Shown: in pieces, positions 6,399-13,086 of the stretch
Layout of the letters: each line of letters opens with the position of its first letter
Position numbering within the stretch: the first letter of the stretch is position 1
Source: a virus
IMG/VR virus record: IMGVR_UViG_3300006919_013261
Location: 1-22,358 of that record
Length of the DNA stretch: 22,358 nucleotides
Strand: one strand, 5' to 3'
Program-made: the position numbers and the translations under genes
Notes under the pieces: generated by a model
What the model was told of the DNA's origin: nothing
What the model saw: the letters and a program-made list of their open reading frames with translations, nothing else
Databases searched by the model: none

Positions 6399-6662
6399 AT
6401 GGCATTAAAAAAACAATCAATTAGAAATAACATGCACATAACAGTGGATGGGAAAGAAATAATTAAAGATGATTTAATACTTTTAAGTGAAGAATGGAAT
6501 GAAACCCAAGAAAACTTTTTTAGAAAAATGTTAAGGCAAGGCGGACATTTTAGATTAAAAGGCCGTAAATTTATAGTTGAATTAAAAGAAAGAGCAGATT
6601 TAGATTCAAATGGTGACAAACCAGTTAACTTACCCCCAATCCCAGGAGAAAGATCATTTTAA
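6399..6662 (+). CDS. Hypothetical 87-residue basic protein inside the split polymerase locus
   Basis: An 87-residue protein between the cupin (1-base gap) and the second polymerase fragment (1-base gap). It reads as a short beta segment (MHITVDGKEIIKDD), a helix with aromatic and basic residues (NETQENFFRKMLRQG), a strand pair (HFRLKGRKFIVEL) and a Pro-rich tail (NLPPIPGERSF). There are no cysteines, no membrane segment and none of the HNH, GIY-YIG or LAGLIDADG motifs expected of a homing endonuclease. I do not recognise a family. Its place may reflect an insertion event that split the polymerase, or it may bridge the two halves; neither is shown by the sequence. Confidence 0.75.
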   Translation: MALKKQSIRNNMHITVDGKEIIKDDLILLSEEWNETQENFFRKMLRQGGHFRLKGRKFIVELKERADLDSNGDKPVNLPPIPGERSF

Positions 6663-6663
6663 A

Positions 6664-7599
6664 ATGAAACATTTAGAAGAAACACCTTGGTGGATATGTG
6701 ATGCAGATGATGAAAATTATTGTGCATATGTGGATACTGACTCTAATTATTTTAATGCTGAACCTATATTACTTCACTTATATCCTAATTTTGAAGAATT
6801 TAGTGATAAAGAAAAGGATGATATTTTAGAAAAAGTAGCACTTAAATATCAAGATGTTATTACAGATCATTATGATATTTTAGCTAAGGAATGTTTCAAT
6901 GTCTCAGAACATAGACTTGAAATGAAAACTGAGTGTGTAATTAGATCTGCTTATTTTAGAGCAACAAGGCGTTACGCACAATGGATTACTAAACAAGAAG
7001 GTATTGAAAAAGAAACTTTAGATATTAAAGGTTTAGAGTTTATGAAAGCAAATTTCCCACCTATTTTAGGGGAATTTTTTAATGACATACTCCAACAAGT
7101 ACTTAAAGGTGAAGAAAAATCAAGTATAATTGATCAAATTAAAGTATTTAAAAAACAAATATTAGGTGGTAAAATATCATTAGCAAAATTAGGCAACCCT
7201 ACAGCTGTTAAAAAATTAGAAAAATACTCAGGTACGAGTGCTAGAGCAGGTGAGATGTTTACTGAAATCCTTAAAGGAGCTCCTGCACCTGTAAGAGCAG
7301 CTATTAGATATAATGATTTATTAAAATTATGGAAATTAGATAGAAAACATAATTTAATAACAATGGCTGATAAAGTAAAATGGATTTATTGTAAAGATAA
7401 TCCCTATAAAATAGAAGCATTAGCATTTTTTGATTATGATATACCAGAAAAGGTTCAAGACTTTTTAAATAGATATGCTGACAGACAAAAAGTATTTGAT
7501 TCAATACTATTAAATAAATTAGAAGGTTTTTTTAGTGATTTGCAATGGTCATTAGATTTAAATCCTTACACAAATGCACTAAGTTCCTTTGAAATTTAA
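6664..7599 (+). CDS. 43: T4-type DNA polymerase gp43, C-terminal fragment (motif C, thumb)
   Basis: 311 residues starting at ATG 6664, 1 base after the previous stop; an upstream in-frame GTG at 6610 would lie inside that gene and is not needed. Palm motif C, AYVDTDS with catalytic D24 and D26, lies near the start, followed by a palm/thumb region including SAYFRATRRYAQWI and LDIKGLEFMKANFPPI, which correspond to the 'KKRYA' and 'GME..K...P' segments of gp43. The C-terminus ALSSFEI is short and hydrophobic and could be the clamp-binding tail, by analogy with RB69/T4 polymerase. The sliding clamp gene follows 23 bases later. It supplies the metal-binding aspartates missing from the first fragment, so neither half should polymerise alone. 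Confidence 0.94.
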   Translation: MKHLEETPWWICDADDENYCAYVDTDSNYFNAEPILLHLYPNFEEFSDKEKDDILEKVALKYQDVITDHYDILAKECFNVSEHRLEMKTECVIRSAYFRATRRYAQWITKQEGIEKETLDIKGLEFMKANFPPILGEFFNDILQQVLKGEEKSSIIDQIKVFKKQILGGKISLAKLGNPTAVKKLEKYSGTSARAGEMFTEILKGAPAPVRAAIRYNDLLKLWKLDRKHNLITMADKVKWIYCKDNPYKIEALAFFDYDIPEKVQDFLNRYADRQKVFDSILLNKLEGFFSDLQWSLDLNPYTNALSSFEI

Positions 7600-7617
7600 A
7601 ATAAAATTCGTATATTC
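7588..7617 (+). promoter_or_regulatory. Candidate promoter-like motif upstream of the sliding clamp gene
   Basis: TTTG at 7588-7591 is followed after 19 bases by TATATTC (7611-7617), within TTCGTATATTC. This spacing resembles the Bacteroidota -33 TTTG and -7 TAnnTTTG promoter, although the last bases of the -7 box differ. The same TTCGTATATTC occurs exactly at 9571-9581. The ATG begins only 5 bases downstream, so a transcript from here would be leaderless or nearly so, which weakens the call. Confidence 0.35.
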
Positions 7618-7622
7618 CAGTT

Positions 7623-8345
7623 ATGATAAATAAGTCAACACTAACCTCAGTTATTTCCAAATATTACCTAAATGGTTTAAATAACCAGGTAAAATGGAGA
7701 ATTAAAGATAATAAACTAACTATTTACGCAGGTGAATCAGGTAGAGTATGTAAAATAGAGCATAATAATTTCCCACTAGAAGATTCAGAATTAGGTGTTT
7801 TTGATACACATAAATTAAGTAAGTTAATATCTATCACTAATGGTGAATTAATGGTATCATTAGAAAAAATAAAATCTGTGTATATTAAAATGCATATTGC
7901 TGATTTAAATTTCGATTTAACCTACTCATTAGCTGATATTCTTATTTTAGGAAAAAATACATACTATGAAGACCCAGATTCATTTGAAATGGAGCTTGAT
8001 TTAGAAAGAGAAGATATTGACCATTTAATTAAAGCTAAAAGTGCATTAGCAGATGTAAATAATATGTTACTTACAAGTACTACAGATATGGATGGGAATA
8101 ACATTTGTGAGTTTATATTTGGTGATAATACTGGATTTTCAAATAAAATTACATATCAAATTCAAGGTAATATAACTAAAAGTGATATAGAAATACCTTT
8201 TGATTCTGATATATTTAAAGATATTCTAAATTCTAATAAAGATATGGATAAAGGTACTTTAAAACTATCAGACCAAGGAATGTTAAAATTAAACTTCTAT
8301 TCAGAAGAAGTAAATAGTGAATATTTTATAGCAAGAAATGAGTAA
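7623..8345 (+). CDS. 45: Sliding clamp, T4 gp45-like
   Basis: A 240-residue protein (T4 gp45 is 228) that follows the polymerase C-fragment as expected of the replication module. It is the trimeric ring that tethers polymerase to DNA and, in T4, activates late transcription. The sequence shows the alternating beta/alpha pattern of a clamp: two similar halves, GVFDTHKLSKLISITNGELMVSL with ADLNFDLTYSLADI in the first and IPFDSDIFKDILNSNKDMDKGTLKLSD with GMLKLNFYSEE in the second, and a net acidic charge. The identification rests on this architecture, length and synteny with gp43, gp44 and gp62 rather than on one short motif. The last bases overlap the 2OG-Fe oxygenase gene by 8. Confidence 0.85.
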   Translation: MINKSTLTSVISKYYLNGLNNQVKWRIKDNKLTIYAGESGRVCKIEHNNFPLEDSELGVFDTHKLSKLISITNGELMVSLEKIKSVYIKMHIADLNFDLTYSLADILILGKNTYYEDPDSFEMELDLEREDIDHLIKAKSALADVNNMLLTSTTDMDGNNICEFIFGDNTGFSNKITYQIQGNITKSDIEIPFDSDIFKDILNSNKDMDKGTLKLSDQGMLKLNFYSEEVNSEYFIARNE

Positions 8346-9012
8346 AAAAATAATAGATAGAGATAACAATAAAGAATCTGAATATGGACCTATCCATTCT
8401 AACAGATTTAGTGTAAATCCAAATGCTAATAAAAGGATTTGGGTAGTAGATAATTTTTATAAAGATCCTTTAGCTGTTAGAGAACATGCATTATCTCAAA
8501 CTTACCATGATGATCCTGGGTATTTAGGTAAACGTACTAGAAAACAGTGGTTCTTTGATGGGATGAAAGAAAAATTTGAAGAAACTTTAGGAAAAAAAAT
8601 TACTAAATGGGAACATTATGGGATGAATGGGAGATTTCAATCAAATATAGCAGGTACAAAATTAGTTTACCATTGTGATGAACAATCATATGCTGCTGCT
8701 ATTTATTTAACTCCTTATGCTCCTTATTGGACTGGTACTTCTTTTTGGGCATATAAACATTACAACCCAGGTCAATTAGGGAGTGCTCATTCTATTAGAC
8801 ATGATAGCCACCCTGATTTAAATCAAGCATTTCCTGTAGGTAAAGAAACTTTTGTAGACAGATCTCCTTATGATTTAGTTGATGTAGTAGGAAATGTATT
8901 TAATAGATTAGTTCTATGGGATGCTGGTTTAATCCACTCAGCATCTGAATATTGTGGTTGGGATCTTGAATCAAGTAGATTATTTCAAATATTTTTCTTT
9001 GATGCAGAATAA
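8338..9012 (+). CDS. 2-oxoglutarate/Fe(II) oxygenase-like (double-stranded beta-helix) protein
   Basis: A 224-residue protein with the ligand set of a 2OG-Fe(II) dioxygenase: H112-C-D114 in LVYHCDEQSY, distal H200 in DAGLIHSASEY, and R214 in SSRLFQIFFFD for 2-oxoglutarate. The strands between (AAIYLTPYAP, TGTSFWAYKH, NRLVLWDAG) suit a double-stranded beta-helix. The N-terminal IWVVDNFYKDPLAVREHAL resembles the start of small prolyl-hydroxylase-like phage proteins. Genes of this superfamily are common in T4-like cyanophages, with unknown substrates; protein, base or sugar hydroxylation are all possible. Here it is coupled to the sliding clamp gene by an 8-base overlap. The fold is well supported, the substrate unknown. 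Confidence 0.8.
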   Translation: MSKKIIDRDNNKESEYGPIHSNRFSVNPNANKRIWVVDNFYKDPLAVREHALSQTYHDDPGYLGKRTRKQWFFDGMKEKFEETLGKKITKWEHYGMNGRFQSNIAGTKLVYHCDEQSYAAAIYLTPYAPYWTGTSFWAYKHYNPGQLGSAHSIRHDSHPDLNQAFPVGKETFVDRSPYDLVDVVGNVFNRLVLWDAGLIHSASEYCGWDLESSRLFQIFFFDAE

Positions 9013-9020
9013 AAAATTAA

Positions 9021-9038
9021 CATACGTATAATAAAATA
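9021..9038 (+). promoter_or_regulatory. Candidate promoter-like element in the hsp20 leader
   Basis: The 95-base gap between the oxygenase stop and hsp20 begins with CATACGTATAATAAAATA. It contains a TATAAT box (9027-9032) and shares GTATAnTAAAATAA with the gap at 15341-15360. It would give a leader of about 70 bases containing the hairpin at 9078-9092. No convincing -35/-33 partner is visible. Confidence 0.35.
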
Positions 9039-9077
9039 ACATTGTAGCTAGGGCACAAGTTATATTTTTAATTAATC

Positions 9078-9092
9078 GGGAGCTTCGGCCCC
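9078..9092 (+). promoter_or_regulatory. cUUCGg-tetraloop hairpin in the hsp20 5' leader
   Basis: GGG-A-GC-TTCG-GC-CCC folds into a 5-bp GC stem with one bulged A and a C(UUCG)G tetraloop. It ends 15 bases before the hsp20 ATG. There is no run of T on either side, so it does not look like an intrinsic terminator. cUUCGg hairpins were first described in phage T4 messages as unusually stable RNA caps. It may mark a message end or processing point, or control hsp20 translation. Confidence 0.55.
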
Positions 9093-9107
9093 ATAAAACT
9101 AAATGAT

Positions 9108-9533
9108 ATGAGTACATTACAATTACTAGAGAGGCATCTAAGTCCTTTCGACATTCTTTTTAAGAATCACTTCAATGCTGAAGAGAAATTTGCACCAGCA
9201 TTAAATTCAAAACAACCACATCCACTTAATATTTTCTATGATGATAAAGGACTTCATTTTGAAGTTGCCTGTACTGGGTTAACTAAAAAAGATGTTATTC
9301 TTGACATCGAAGGAGATATTTTAAAAATTACCTATAAAAAACCTGAAGATAAAGGGGATAATTTTGAAGGGTATATTTATCATGGTTTATCTAAAAAGTC
9401 ATTTGACTTAAGATATAAAATAGCACCTAAATTTGATTTATCAATAACTGAAGCAGAAATGCTTGATGGTTTATTGAAAATTTTTATACCTTTAGCTGAT
9501 GAAGCTAAACCAAAGTCTATTAAAATAAAATAA
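9108..9533 (+). CDS. Small heat-shock protein, Hsp20 / alpha-crystallin family
   Basis: A 141-residue sHsp. The alpha-crystallin domain spans about residues 42-130: FYDDKGLHFEVACTGLTKKDVILDI, then EGDILKITYKK, and near the end MLDGLLKIFIPLAD, the conserved 'a...nGvL.i.iPk' strand. The C-terminal tail ends SIKIK, an I-x-I type motif that packs dimers into oligomers. The N-terminal arm (LSPFDILFKNHF) is typical. sHsps hold unfolding proteins for later refolding; T4-like cyanophages carry homologues. Here it stands upstream of phage groES and groEL, so captured clients could pass directly to the phage chaperonin. Its leader has a promoter-like box and a UUCG hairpin, suggesting separate control. 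Confidence 0.93.
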   Translation: MSTLQLLERHLSPFDILFKNHFNAEEKFAPALNSKQPHPLNIFYDDKGLHFEVACTGLTKKDVILDIEGDILKITYKKPEDKGDNFEGYIYHGLSKKSFDLRYKIAPKFDLSITEAEMLDGLLKIFIPLADEAKPKSIKIK

Positions 9534-9570
9534 AAGTTTTACCAAAAAAGCGTGTCCTAGCGCAATATTA

Positions 9571-9581
9571 TTCGTATATTC
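9571..9581 (+). promoter_or_regulatory. TTCGTATATTC motif upstream of the chaperonin genes
   Basis: This 11-mer lies in the 71-base gap after hsp20 and is identical to the one before the sliding clamp gene. It ends 23 bases before the next ATG, a spacing that would allow a short A/T-rich leader. There is no TTTG box at the Bacteroidota spacing. The repeat of an exact 11-mer in two of the few intergenic gaps is the main evidence. Confidence 0.4.
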
Positions 9582-9604
9582 ACGTCTAAATAAATAAGTT
9601 ATAT

Positions 9605-9925
9605 ATGGCAAGAAAACCAAAATCATTGACAACCATTTCAGATCCTTTAATGGAACCCTATTACATAACCAAAGATGAGTTATGTTTTACAGTAAACGAA
9701 AGGATTACCCCTGATAAAAATCATTTTAGATCAAAAGGGAATGGAACTGAATATGCAAAACCCCAAGGATATTATCCTGAATTTCAACAAGCACTTATAA
9801 AAGTAGCTAAAGAAAAATTACACACTCGAAAAGATTATAAATCTCTTTCTGAGTTTTTAAATGAATTTAAATTAATAGAAACTAACATTAAAAATTACAC
9901 AGATGGCCTTAGAAGCACTATTTGA
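9605..9925 (+). CDS. Hypothetical phage protein (106 residues) preceding groES
   Basis: A 106-residue soluble protein with a short basic N-terminus (MARKPKSL), a beta region (DPLMEPYYITKDELCFTVNERITP), a glycine-rich turn with several charged residues, and two helices at the end (FQQALIKVAKEKL and YKSLSEFLNEFKLIETN). The 'DPLMEPY.I.kD..C.T' start followed by a 'GYYP.F..AL' segment resembles conserved T4-like phage hypotheticals as I recall them, but I cannot attach a name. It overlaps groES by 23 bases and is therefore probably co-translated with the chaperonins. It follows a promoter-like motif, so it could be the first gene of that transcript. Function unknown. Confidence 0.8.
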   Translation: MARKPKSLTTISDPLMEPYYITKDELCFTVNERITPDKNHFRSKGNGTEYAKPQGYYPEFQQALIKVAKEKLHTRKDYKSLSEFLNEFKLIETNIKNYTDGLRSTI

Positions 9926-10265
9926 TGCGGTTATAGTTAAACCGATCGAAATCGAAGAAACCACTTATGGGAATATAATAGTCCCAGATTTAGGTAAAGA
10001 AAAAAACGAAACAGGAACTGTTATTGCAGTTGGTCCTGGAAAATCTACAATAACAGGAGATTTTATTCCAACCCAAATAAAAATAGGAGATAAAGTAGTA
10101 TTACCTACTATGGGATTCACTAAATTACCCTATAATGGAGATGAATATTATGTAGGTCCAGAAAACCAAATCTTAGCAAAAATTACAGAAACAGTAACTG
10201 TTGGAGAAGTATTAGCTGAAACAGAAGTAAATTCAATTGATAAAGAAAATTTAGAAAATATATAA
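9903..10265 (+). CDS. groES: Co-chaperonin GroES (Cpn10)
   Basis: A 120-residue GroES, 20-odd residues longer than the bacterial protein (about 97). The core is plain: LFDAVIVKPIEIEETTYGNIIVPDLGKEKNETGTVIAVGPGK covers the 'RVLVKP' strand, the mobile loop (TTYGNIIVPD, with the hydrophobic tripeptide that docks GroEL), and 'G.V.AVG.G'. IKIGDKVVLPTMGFTKLPYNGDEYYVGPENQILAKI matches the 'GD.V.f....g..v...g.ey.i..e.dIla.i' end. The acidic tail after residue 98 is extra. It caps the GroEL chamber. The neighbouring groEL begins 3 bases later, so the pair is a bacterial-type groES-groEL operon carried by a phage. T4 itself has only the GroES substitute gp31. Confidence 0.93.
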   Translation: MALEALFDAVIVKPIEIEETTYGNIIVPDLGKEKNETGTVIAVGPGKSTITGDFIPTQIKIGDKVVLPTMGFTKLPYNGDEYYVGPENQILAKITETVTVGEVLAETEVNSIDKENLENI

Positions 10266-10268
10266 TAA

Positions 10269-11912
10269 ATGGAAACAGAAATTAAATACGGAAAAGTAGC
10301 AAGAGAAGGGTTAATGCAAGGCATTAATAAACTAGCAGATGCAGTAGTATCAACATTAGGACCTGCAGGTAGAAATGTAGTAATTTATAAGGGAGTAATG
10401 GAAGCACCACTTTCAACTAAAGATGGTGTAACTGTAGCTAAATCATTTGTCCAAACTAATCCAAGTGAACAATTAGGTCAATTATTAGTTAGACAGGCAG
10501 CCATGAAAACAGGAGAAAAAGCTGGTGATGGGACAACAACATCTACTTTACTAGCTAGAGAAATGATTAAACATGGATTACAGGCACTTGATAGTGGGGA
10601 AAATGCTGTTAAAATAAAAAGAGATATTGATGAAGCAACATCAAATGTTATAAAAAAATTAAGAGGAATATCAGAAGATATTTCAGGTGAAGAACAATTA
10701 GAACAAATTGCAACTATTTCATCAAATAATGATAGTGAAACAGGAAAGTTAATTGCTACTGCTATTGAAAAAGTAGGATTAGAAGGAGTTGTCCATATAG
10801 AAGAATCAAAAACCGGAGAGACTTATTTAGAAACTGTTGAAGGGTTACAGTTTGATAGAGGTTACAAATCACCTTATTTTGTTACAAATAACAATGATAT
10901 GACTTCTGTACTGGACAATCCCCTTATCCTAATAGCAGATCAAAAATTAACACAAGTTAAAGAATTATTACCCATTTTAGAGAGTGTATCTTCACAAGCA
11001 AGATCACTTTTAATTATTGCCGAAGACATTGATAATGAAGCTTTAGCTACTCTTATTGTTAATAAAATGAGAGGGACTATGAGTGTATGTGCTGTAAAAG
11101 CACCTGATTTCGGTGATAGAAGAAAATTAGTTTTAGAAGATATTGCAATAACAACTGGAGGTACAGTATTTGATACTCAAAAGGGTATGAAATTAGATAA
11201 ATTTAGTTGGGATTGGTTTGGAGAAGCTAGAACTGTAACTGTAGAAAAAGAATCTACAACAATAGTAGATGGTAAAGGTGATGTTAAAGTAATTGAATCA
11301 CGTATTGAAGAATTACAAAAACAAATAGACAAAGCAACAACCCCATTTGAAATTGAAAAATTACAATCAAGGTTAGCAAAATTTGTTGGAGGGGTTGCTA
11401 TTGTCCATGTAGGTGGAAATACTGAAACAGAAATGCTAGAAAAAAAAGATAGAGTTGATGATGCCCTACATGCAACAAAAGCAGCAATTGAAGAAGGAAT
11501 ATTACCTGGAGGAGGAGTTGCTTTATTATATGCTTCTCAAATTTTAGAAGGAAAAACAACAGGTAATCAAATTGTATCTTTATCTTGTAAAAAACCATTT
11601 GAACAAATTCTAATTAATGCTGGTTATGATAGTACTGAAGCACAAATGTTAGGTAAATATAAACTAATAGAATCAGGAAATAATGAATGGGCAGGTATTG
11701 ATGTTGATAGTGGAGAAGTTGTAGATTTTAAATCAAGAGGCGTGATTGACCCAATGAAAGTTACTAGATTAGCGCTAGAAAATGCAGCATCAATTGCTGG
11801 TACTGTATTATTAACAGAATGTACTTTATCCCAAGATAAAAATTCAGTTGAAGAAAAATTAAGACACGTACATTCAGCTACTCAGGGATCAATGCAAGGA
11901 GAATTATATTAA
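10269..11912 (+). CDS. groEL: Chaperonin GroEL (Cpn60), full length
   Basis: 547 residues, the usual GroEL length, uninterrupted. ATPase residues sit at the same numbers as in E. coli GroEL: K51-D52 in STKDGVTVA, D87 in GDGTTT, and D398 in DRVDDALHATKAAIEEG followed by LPGGGVALL. The apical domain (about 190-375) contains the substrate/GroES-binding region, FDRGYKSPYFVTN, and APDFGDRRKLVLEDIAITTGG. Differences: GPKGRN reads GPAGRN near residue 33, and the flexible GGM repeat tail is missing, ending GSMQGELY. It should form the 14-mer chamber with the adjacent GroES. Base composition matches the rest of the window, so it is not a recent host gene capture. Confidence 0.96.
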   Translation: METEIKYGKVAREGLMQGINKLADAVVSTLGPAGRNVVIYKGVMEAPLSTKDGVTVAKSFVQTNPSEQLGQLLVRQAAMKTGEKAGDGTTTSTLLAREMIKHGLQALDSGENAVKIKRDIDEATSNVIKKLRGISEDISGEEQLEQIATISSNNDSETGKLIATAIEKVGLEGVVHIEESKTGETYLETVEGLQFDRGYKSPYFVTNNNDMTSVLDNPLILIADQKLTQVKELLPILESVSSQARSLLIIAEDIDNEALATLIVNKMRGTMSVCAVKAPDFGDRRKLVLEDIAITTGGTVFDTQKGMKLDKFSWDWFGEARTVTVEKESTTIVDGKGDVKVIESRIEELQKQIDKATTPFEIEKLQSRLAKFVGGVAIVHVGGNTETEMLEKKDRVDDALHATKAAIEEGILPGGGVALLYASQILEGKTTGNQIVSLSCKKPFEQILINAGYDSTEAQMLGKYKLIESGNNEWAGIDVDSGEVVDFKSRGVIDPMKVTRLALENAASIAGTVLLTECTLSQDKNSVEEKLRHVHSATQGSMQGELY

Positions 11913-11913
11913 T

Positions 11914-12186
11914 ATGAGCAAACCAGAAACAAAAATAATTGAAGATTATATCCTAATTGCCAGGCGAGTTCCGCCTGGCGATAAATGGAGATTAGTCGCA
12001 AATGAACCTGATGGTCCTGTCCATAAAACTCTAACTGATACTTTAGAAGCTTATATGACAAAAACAGGATTTAGAGGTGAGTATAGATTAGCCCCATTAA
12101 AAAGCCAATTATACGCTATCAATACAGATGAAGTAGAAGTTAAAATTGAACCCGAAAAGAAATATTCTATTTATGGAGAATACTAA
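11914..12186 (+). CDS. Hypothetical 90-residue protein downstream of groEL
   Basis: A 90-residue protein starting 1 base after groEL. The sequence begins MSKPETKIIEDYILIARRVPPGDKWRL and continues with alternating short strands and a helix (TLTDTLEAYMTKTG), ending in a charged strand EVEVKIEPEKKYSIYGEY. No family recognised. Codons 16-23 are encoded by a perfect 8-bp GC-rich inverted repeat, whose codons (AGG, CGA, CCG, GGC) differ from the AGA/CCA/GGA style of the rest; this could be an inserted palindromic element or a selected RNA structure. The 3' end overlaps the clamp loader gene by 14 bases, linking groEL to the clamp loader in one transcript. Confidence 0.75.
   Translation: MSKPETKIIEDYILIARRVPPGDKWRLVANEPDGPVHKTLTDTLEAYMTKTGFRGEYRLAPLKSQLYAINTDEVEVKIEPEKKYSIYGEY
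11957..11981 (+). repeat. Perfect GC-rich inverted repeat (8-bp stem, 5-base loop) within a coding region
   Basis: GCCAGGCG (11959-11966), loop AGTTC, CGCCTGGC (11972-11979), extendable by a G-U and an A-U pair to 11957/11981. Seven of the eight stem pairs are G-C in a window that averages roughly 30% GC. No T-run follows, so it is not a standard terminator. It lies about 45 bases into the gene after groEL. Confidence 0.85.
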
Positions 12187-13084
12187 CCATAGTTTATTAG
12201 TAGAAAAATATCGACCATTTAAATTAAAAAATTATGTGGGGAATAAAAATATTAAAAAATCCATTTCCCAATATTTAGAACAAAATGATATTCAAAACCT
12301 AATATTTTACGGACCTGCGGGTACAGGTAAAACTACATTAGCTAAAATAATAATTAAAAATTTAGATTGTGATCACATTTATATTAACGCTTCTGACGAG
12401 CGTGGGATCGAAACTATTAGGGATAAAGTCTCTAGTTTCGCATCGGTTGCTTCATTTAAGCCCCTCAAGGTTGTTATCTTGGACGAGGCGGATTTTCTCA
12501 CGATTCAAGCGCAAGCATCACTCCGAAACATAATAGAAACATTTTCTAGAACTACAAGATTTATTATGACTTGTAACTTTGTAGAGCGTATTATTGATCC
12601 TCTACAATCAAGATGTCAAGTACTTAAAATTGTACCTCCATCTAAAAAAGAGGTTGCTAAACATTTAAATTGGATCCTAGAACAAGAATCTATTGAACAT
12701 GATATAAATGATTTAGTGCCATTAGTTAATCAATATTATCCTGATTTACGTAAATGTATTAATACTATACAATTATCTACACAAAATAATATATTAAAGT
12801 TAGACCAATCAATATTAGTATCATCTAATTATATAGATAAAGTTATTACTGCTTTATCAAATAAATCTAAATTTAATGATATTCGTCAAATTATAGCTGA
12901 TGCTAACGTAGATGATTTTGATGAGTTATTTAAAGCATTATTTGAGAGATCAACTGAATACTTACCAGGTAAAGAAGGTACAGTAGCTATCTTAATAAAT
13001 GAACACCAATATAAAGCTAATTTCCGCATCGACAAGGAAATAAATACAATGTCGTTAATTCAAAACTTAATAAATAATAAATAA
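12173..13084 (+). CDS. 44: Clamp loader ATPase large subunit, T4 gp44-like (AAA+)
   Basis: 303 residues from ATG 12173 (T4 gp44 is 319); an in-frame TTG at 12146 would extend it into the preceding gene and is less likely. EKYRP (11-15) opens the RFC/DnaX-type AAA+ domain. Walker A is GPAGTGKTT (47-55), Walker B is VILDEAD (101-107), sensor 1 is IMTCNF (131-136), and the arginine-finger motif SRC is at 146-148. The C-terminal half is helical collar. It loads gp45 onto primer-template using ATP, together with gp62 encoded 230 bases downstream. About 140 bases (12391-12530) coding for the region from just after Walker A through Walker B have distinctly higher GC and different codons than the flanks. 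Confidence 0.95.
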   Translation: MENTNHSLLVEKYRPFKLKNYVGNKNIKKSISQYLEQNDIQNLIFYGPAGTGKTTLAKIIIKNLDCDHIYINASDERGIETIRDKVSSFASVASFKPLKVVILDEADFLTIQAQASLRNIIETFSRTTRFIMTCNFVERIIDPLQSRCQVLKIVPPSKKEVAKHLNWILEQESIEHDINDLVPLVNQYYPDLRKCINTIQLSTQNNILKLDQSILVSSNYIDKVITALSNKSKFNDIRQIIADANVDDFDELFKALFERSTEYLPGKEGTVAILINEHQYKANFRIDKEINTMSLIQNLINNK

Positions 13085-13086
13085 TT

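Noticed and set aside
6399-6662. Homing endonuclease between polymerase halves
   Set aside because: No HNH, GIY-YIG or LAGLIDADG motif and no Cys/His pattern; the protein is too short for an intact enzyme.
9078-9092. Intrinsic terminator after the oxygenase gene
   Set aside because: The stem is GC-rich, but no run of T follows on either strand, so it was listed as a leader hairpin instead.
12146-12172. TTG at 12146 as start of the clamp loader gene
   Set aside because: It adds nine residues coded inside the previous gene; ATG 12173 gives the expected short lead before EKYRP.
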